This document shows, one piece after another, positions 15,328 through 18,012 of a stretch of DNA of 18,012 nucleotides (position 1 is its first letter; every line of letters starts with the position of its first letter). This DNA comes from Deltaproteobacteria bacterium (lineage in GTDB: Bacteria > Desulfobacterota_B > Binatia > Bin18). The stretch lies in the NCBI GenBank assembly GCA_012271025.1, contig JAAXHF010000484.1:1-18012 (forward strand). Reading direction: 5' to 3'. Below the pieces are notes generated by a model. The model did no database searches and was not told the origin of the DNA. It saw only the letters and a list, made by a program, of their open reading frames with translations. The translations under genes were made by a program, and so were the position numbers.

Positions 15328-16721
15328 AAGATGGGGCCGCACCGGACCCCGGAACCGGTCTGTGGCCGGGCGCGGAAACGGTGCGGCGTGGCTGTTTGCT
15401 GGGGCTTGAGGTCGCCTTTGTACTGGTGATCGTCTTTTCGCTGGGCAGCCTGCTCGGCCGCTGGAACGCCCGCTTTGATCTCACCCCAACCCAGAAATAC
15501 AGCTTGGCGCCCATCACCGTGCAAACCCTGGAGGGCATCACCTTTCCCATCCAGGCCAGCGTCTTCTACCGCCGTGGCGACCGCGAAAAGCACGACGAGC
15601 TGCTCAGCCTGATGCACCACGAAAACGCGCTGTTCCAGTACCGGCTGTACGACCTGGATCGCGCCCCGGGTCTGGCTCAGCGCTATGGGGTCACGGCCTA
15701 CGGGACGGTTGTTCTGGAGTCGGCCGACAATCGGGTCACCCTGCCGATGGTGGATGAGGAACGCATGCTGAACGCGCTGCTGCGCGTCTCGCAGACTCAG
15801 AAGATCGTCTATTTCCTGGTCGGTCATGGCGAGAATAATCCGGGCGACGGCCAGGAACGCAACGGCTACGGGGTGGTCCGGCAGGTCCTGGAAACCGAAA
15901 ACTACCAGGTCCGTCCCCTGGCCCTGCTGCGGACGCAACAGGTGCCCGCAGACGCCGACCTCGTCATTGTCAGCGGACCCAAGGACGACCTGGCGCCGGC
16001 CGAGCTGACGGCGCTGACCAGCTATCTCGAAGCCGACGGTAACGCCTTGCTGATGCTCGACCCCTTCACCGTACCCCGCCTGTCGGCCTACCTGGCGCGG
16101 TTCGGACTGCACCTGGCCGACGACGTGGTGATTGACGAAGAGCGCGGCGTGGCCGGCGGAGAGCCGCTGATGCCGATTATCTCGGATTTTGCCGAAGACG
16201 TGTTTCCCCGCCGTTTGAGCGGCTCGCCGATTCTGCCCTACACCCGCCCAGTCCGTGTTCAGGATGGCCAAGCCACGCCGTTTGCCTTCTCCAGCAAGGA
16301 TAGCTGGGCGCTGAAGAGCAGGGCTCGGGCCGAACAGGAGGGGCTGCACTTCAAAGAGGGCGAGGACGAACGCGGCCCCATCCCGGTCGCGGCGGTCGCC
16401 AGGGTCGGCGCCGAGCAGTCGGGCAAACTGGTCGTGCTGGGCGACTCGGACTTCGTCAATAATTTCTACGTCCGTATTCCCGGTAATGTTGACTTCTTCA
16501 TGAATACGGTCGGCTGGATGCTGGATCGCCAACAGCTGATCAGCATGGGCCGCAACCCGGGCGGCATTCCCGATCAGAAACGGGTCTCGACCCCCCGCCA
16601 GAGCTTATACCTGTCTGAGTTGCAGAAGAATCGCTTCTTCTGGTTGATGGTCGTCCTCGAACCTGTCCTGGTCCTGGCCGCCGGCCTGTTTGTCGCCGTT
16701 CGACGGAGAAAGCGCGGATGA
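15309..16721 (+). CDS. GldG-like auxiliary protein of the ABC-2 transporter
   Basis: The 470-residue protein has one helix near the N-terminus (about 29-50) and one at the C-terminus (about 445-463, before RRRKRG), with a large periplasmic domain between. FDLTPTQKYSLAPITVQTL (about 55-73) is typical of the family, as is VYFLVGHGENNP (about 160-171). VIVSGPKDDL and the later NALLMLDPF are the conserved strands of the domain. The family is thought to work with the ABC-2 permease, though its exact task is unknown. The start has GAGGAAATG. The stop TGA overlaps the next ATG as ATGA. Confidence 0.9.
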   Translation: MARDTLEDGAAPDPGTGLWPGAETVRRGCLLGLEVAFVLVIVFSLGSLLGRWNARFDLTPTQKYSLAPITVQTLEGITFPIQASVFYRRGDREKHDELLSLMHHENALFQYRLYDLDRAPGLAQRYGVTAYGTVVLESADNRVTLPMVDEERMLNALLRVSQTQKIVYFLVGHGENNPGDGQERNGYGVVRQVLETENYQVRPLALLRTQQVPADADLVIVSGPKDDLAPAELTALTSYLEADGNALLMLDPFTVPRLSAYLARFGLHLADDVVIDEERGVAGGEPLMPIISDFAEDVFPRRLSGSPILPYTRPVRVQDGQATPFAFSSKDSWALKSRARAEQEGLHFKEGEDERGPIPVAAVARVGAEQSGKLVVLGDSDFVNNFYVRIPGNVDFFMNTVGWMLDRQQLISMGRNPGGIPDQKRVSTPRQSLYLSELQKNRFFWLMVVLEPVLVLAAGLFVAVRRRKRG

Positions 16722-17266
16722 AGCTGTCAGCAGAAAGTCGACGGGTCATACTCCTGGGACTGATTGCGCTGGTCCTGGGCAGCTATACCTATCTCAGTGC
16801 TCCCGCAAGCCGGCCGCCCGGCGGGCCGCAAGCCGCGACCGACCGGGAACGCCCGGCCCTCAACTTTACGACCGAGGAGGTCACCCGGATCGAGCTGGTG
16901 TACAACCAGCAACACCTGGTCTGCCAGCGCAGCCAGGACGGCTGGCAGGTGGCCGCAACCGGAGGGGCGGTCCGGCCCGCAGCGGTCCAGGACTTTCTGA
17001 CCAATCTCGGTAAGCTGCTCCACCTCGGCAACGTCGAGGGGATACAGGACGAGTTGGCCGAATACGGCCTCAAGCCGCCCCAGGCCTCGATTACCCTCCA
17101 GCTGAACGGCCAGGAAACGCGCCGCTTACAGATCGGCACCCGCAATCCGGTCCAGAGCAGCCTGTACGCCCAGATCAACGATGCGCCACAGGTCGTGCTG
17201 GTCGGCGCCGTTGTCCTGTGGGATATCCGCAAGCTGTTTACCGCCGCCAATCAAGCCCAGAGTTAG
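16718..17266 (+). CDS. DUF4340 domain protein, short form
   Basis: The 182-residue protein has an N-terminal anchor or signal (RRVILLGLIALVLGSYTYL, about 8-26) and then one DUF4340-like domain: VTRIELVYNQQHLVCQRSQDGWQV, followed by LLHLGNVEGIQDELAEYGL, with GL-x-PP near 107-111. Family members beside GldG genes are often 300 residues or longer with repeats, so this is a single-domain version. No frameshift or remnant is seen after the stop. It is coupled to the GldG-like gene by ATGA. Confidence 0.8.
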   Translation: MKLSAESRRVILLGLIALVLGSYTYLSAPASRPPGGPQAATDRERPALNFTTEEVTRIELVYNQQHLVCQRSQDGWQVAATGGAVRPAAVQDFLTNLGKLLHLGNVEGIQDELAEYGLKPPQASITLQLNGQETRRLQIGTRNPVQSSLYAQINDAPQVVLVGAVVLWDIRKLFTAANQAQS

Positions 17267-17315
17267 CCGAAAGTGTAGCCGTTCAGACCGGCGTCTCGTG
17301 CCCCGCTCTTTTGCA

Positions 17316-17344
17316 TTGTTTCGCCGAACAGAATTTGCTACAGT
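17316..17344 (+). promoter_or_regulatory. Candidate promoter of the first RRM gene
   Basis: TTGTTT (17316-17321), 17 bases, TACAGT (17339-17344) preceded by TGC as an extended -10. Transcription would start near 17351 and give a leader of about 107 bases that contains a small hairpin (GGTCA-5-TGACC, 17352-17366) and the terminator at 17398-17439. Confidence 0.4.
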
Positions 17345-17366
17345 GGCCGGCGGTCACTAGCTGACC

Positions 17367-17399
17367 ATGTATTCGCTGAGTGAGTTGGTTCGAGAGTAA
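17367..17399 (+). other. Possible 10-codon leader ORF before the attenuator
   Basis: ATG at 17367 opens a frame for MYSLSELVRE ending in TAA at 17397-17399, where the terminator stem begins. The position is like that of attenuation leader peptides, but no ribosome-binding site is seen and there is no run of one regulatory codon. It may be chance. Confidence 0.2.
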
Positions 17400-17439
17400 A
17401 GGCCCTGGGAACCCGCTCATGGGTTTCCGGGCCTTTTTT
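17398..17439 (+). terminator. Intrinsic terminator inside the RRM gene leader
   Basis: The stem pairs AAAGGCCC-(T bulge)-GGGAACCC with GGGTTTCC-GGGCCTTT around the loop GCTCAT, followed by a six-T run ending at 17439. It lies only 18 bases before the GTG start of the RRM gene. It could end the ABC operon, act as an attenuator for the RRM gene, or both. Confidence 0.88.
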
Positions 17440-17457
17440 ACCACGACGGAGGAAAAC

Positions 17458-17742
17458 GTGGCAAACAAACTTTTTGTTGGCAATCTGCCGTTCAGCACGA
17501 CCAATCAGGATCTCGAAGAACTCTTTGCTCAGTCGGGCGCAGTGACATCGGTGAATATCATCATGGATAAGTTTACCGGACGTTCGCGTGGGTTTGGTTT
17601 TGTCGAAATGGGCAGCGACCAAGAGGCCCAGTCCGCCATCGAGCGCTTCCACGAGTATGAGTTGAACGGCCGGCCGCTGACGGTCAACGAGGCCAAGCCC
17701 AAGGAACCGCGCGGCCCGCGTGAGGGTCGTGAACGCTGGTAA
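17458..17742 (+). CDS. Small RRM RNA-binding protein
   Basis: The 94-residue protein is one RNA-recognition motif plus a short basic tail. RNP2 is LFVGNL (5-10) and RNP1 is RGFGFVEM (44-51), with the aromatic residues that stack on RNA present. The tail (KPKEPRGPREGRERW) is charged and rich in Gly/Arg. Similar small RRM proteins in cyanobacteria and proteobacteria are often cold-induced RNA chaperones. An ATG at 17380 would add 26 residues that run through the terminator hairpin; GTG 17458 is preferred because GGAGG lies five bases upstream and the domain begins there. The second RRM gene follows after 44 bases. Confidence 0.92.
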   Translation: MANKLFVGNLPFSTTNQDLEELFAQSGAVTSVNIIMDKFTGRSRGFGFVEMGSDQEAQSAIERFHEYELNGRPLTVNEAKPKEPRGPREGRERW

Positions 17743-17751
17743 GCCGGCCCG

Positions 17752-17760
17752 TGGCATAAT
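17752..17760 (+). promoter_or_regulatory. Candidate extended -10 promoter of the second RRM gene
   Basis: TGG-CATAAT is an extended -10 with five of six matches. It lies between the two RRM genes and would allow the second to be transcribed separately. No -35 box is evident. Confidence 0.35.
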
Positions 17761-17786
17761 CTGAGACGCAAAGCAGGGAGGTCGTC

Positions 17787-18012
17787 TTGAGCACACGTCT
17801 GTACGTTGGAAATTTGCCCTCACGTCTGTGCTTTCCCGAACTGGAAGACTTGTTCACGCCATTCGGTCCGATTGCCACTGCCGAGCTGATCACCGACCCG
17901 GCAACCGGCTGGTCGCGCGGCTTTGGCTTTGTTGAGATGACCAACAACGAAGACGCTCAAGCCGCCGTCACAGCTCTGAACGGCCACGAGGTTGAGGGCA
18001 ACAACCTCGTGG
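17787..18012 (+). CDS. Second small RRM RNA-binding protein (3' end outside window)
   Basis: From TTG at 17787 the frame is open to the window edge (75 complete codons). RNP2 is LYVGNL (5-10) and RNP1 RGFGFVEM (44-51), at the same spacing as in the first RRM protein, so the two are paralogues. The TTG start is chosen because GGGAGG (17776-17781) lies five bases upstream and the domain starts at once, with no ATG nearby in frame. The C-terminal tail is not visible. Confidence 0.88.
   Translation, partial: MSTRLYVGNLPSRLCFPELEDLFTPFGPIATAELITDPATGWSRGFGFVEMTNNEDAQAAVTALNGHEVEGNNLV

Noticed and set aside
15324..16532. 402-codon minus-strand frame opposite the GldG-like gene
   Set aside because: Low-complexity Gln/Arg/His-rich product with no recognisable motif; the plus-strand gene has operon overlaps and family motifs.
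17380..17457. Upstream ATG extension of the first RRM gene
   Set aside because: It would translate through the terminator hairpin, has no ribosome site, and adds residues absent from the RRM fold; GTG 17458 has GGAGG at proper spacing.
1..18012. CRISPR arrays, tRNA, rRNA or complete insertion sequences
   Set aside because: Looked for regularly spaced repeats, tRNA-like cloverleaf arms, rRNA cores and transposase motifs; none was seen by eye.

Overview
The window is GC-rich, densely coded bacterial DNA from a Gram-negative (diderm) organism. The outer-membrane barrel protein, the periplasmic-type signal peptides and the RND transporters all point to two membranes. Most starts have strong Shine-Dalgarno sequences of the AAGGAGG type. 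Gene content (RND/YCF48/DUF1302/DUF1329 cluster, tungsten-type aldehyde oxidoreductase, Gld-like ABC operon, small RRM proteins) suggests a delta-proteobacterial or related uncultivated lineage, but I cannot name the species.

Left part (1-5796, minus strand). Reading leftward from a divergent promoter region at about 5797-6027 there is an RND-superfamily transporter (RND1), then a MobA-MoaD fusion whose ATG overlaps the RND1 stop as ATGA. After a 107-bp gap holding a 7-bp repeat comes an aldehyde ferredoxin oxidoreductase (AOR) family enzyme, and then a DUF1329 protein that runs off the left edge.

Middle (6028-11896, plus strand). On the other side of the same divergent region lie a secreted YCF48-type beta-propeller, a second RND transporter (RND2, a paralogue of RND1) and a DUF1302 outer-membrane barrel protein. 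The cluster ends with a strong intrinsic terminator. DUF1302, DUF1329, YCF48 and RND proteins recur together in proteobacterial genomes and are thought to handle hydrophobic compounds or lipids across the envelope. Here the set is split between two divergent arms, and molybdenum/tungsten cofactor genes are inserted in the minus arm. RND1 has lost the acidic/His residues that RND2 keeps in its central helices, so it may be a non-pumping partner.

Right part. A lone DUF234-type ATPase with a PD-(D/E)xK-like C-terminus (12098-13489) sits behind an AT-rich palindrome and looks like an acquired gene. It is followed by a four-gene ABC-2 operon (13599-17266: ATPase, permease, GldG-like protein, short DUF4340 protein) with overlapping genes. 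The window ends with two tandem small RRM RNA-binding protein genes that start with GTG and TTG. The first has an intrinsic terminator inside its own leader, which suggests attenuation. I see no tRNA, rRNA, CRISPR array or complete insertion sequence. No stretch longer than 300 bp lacks a gene.
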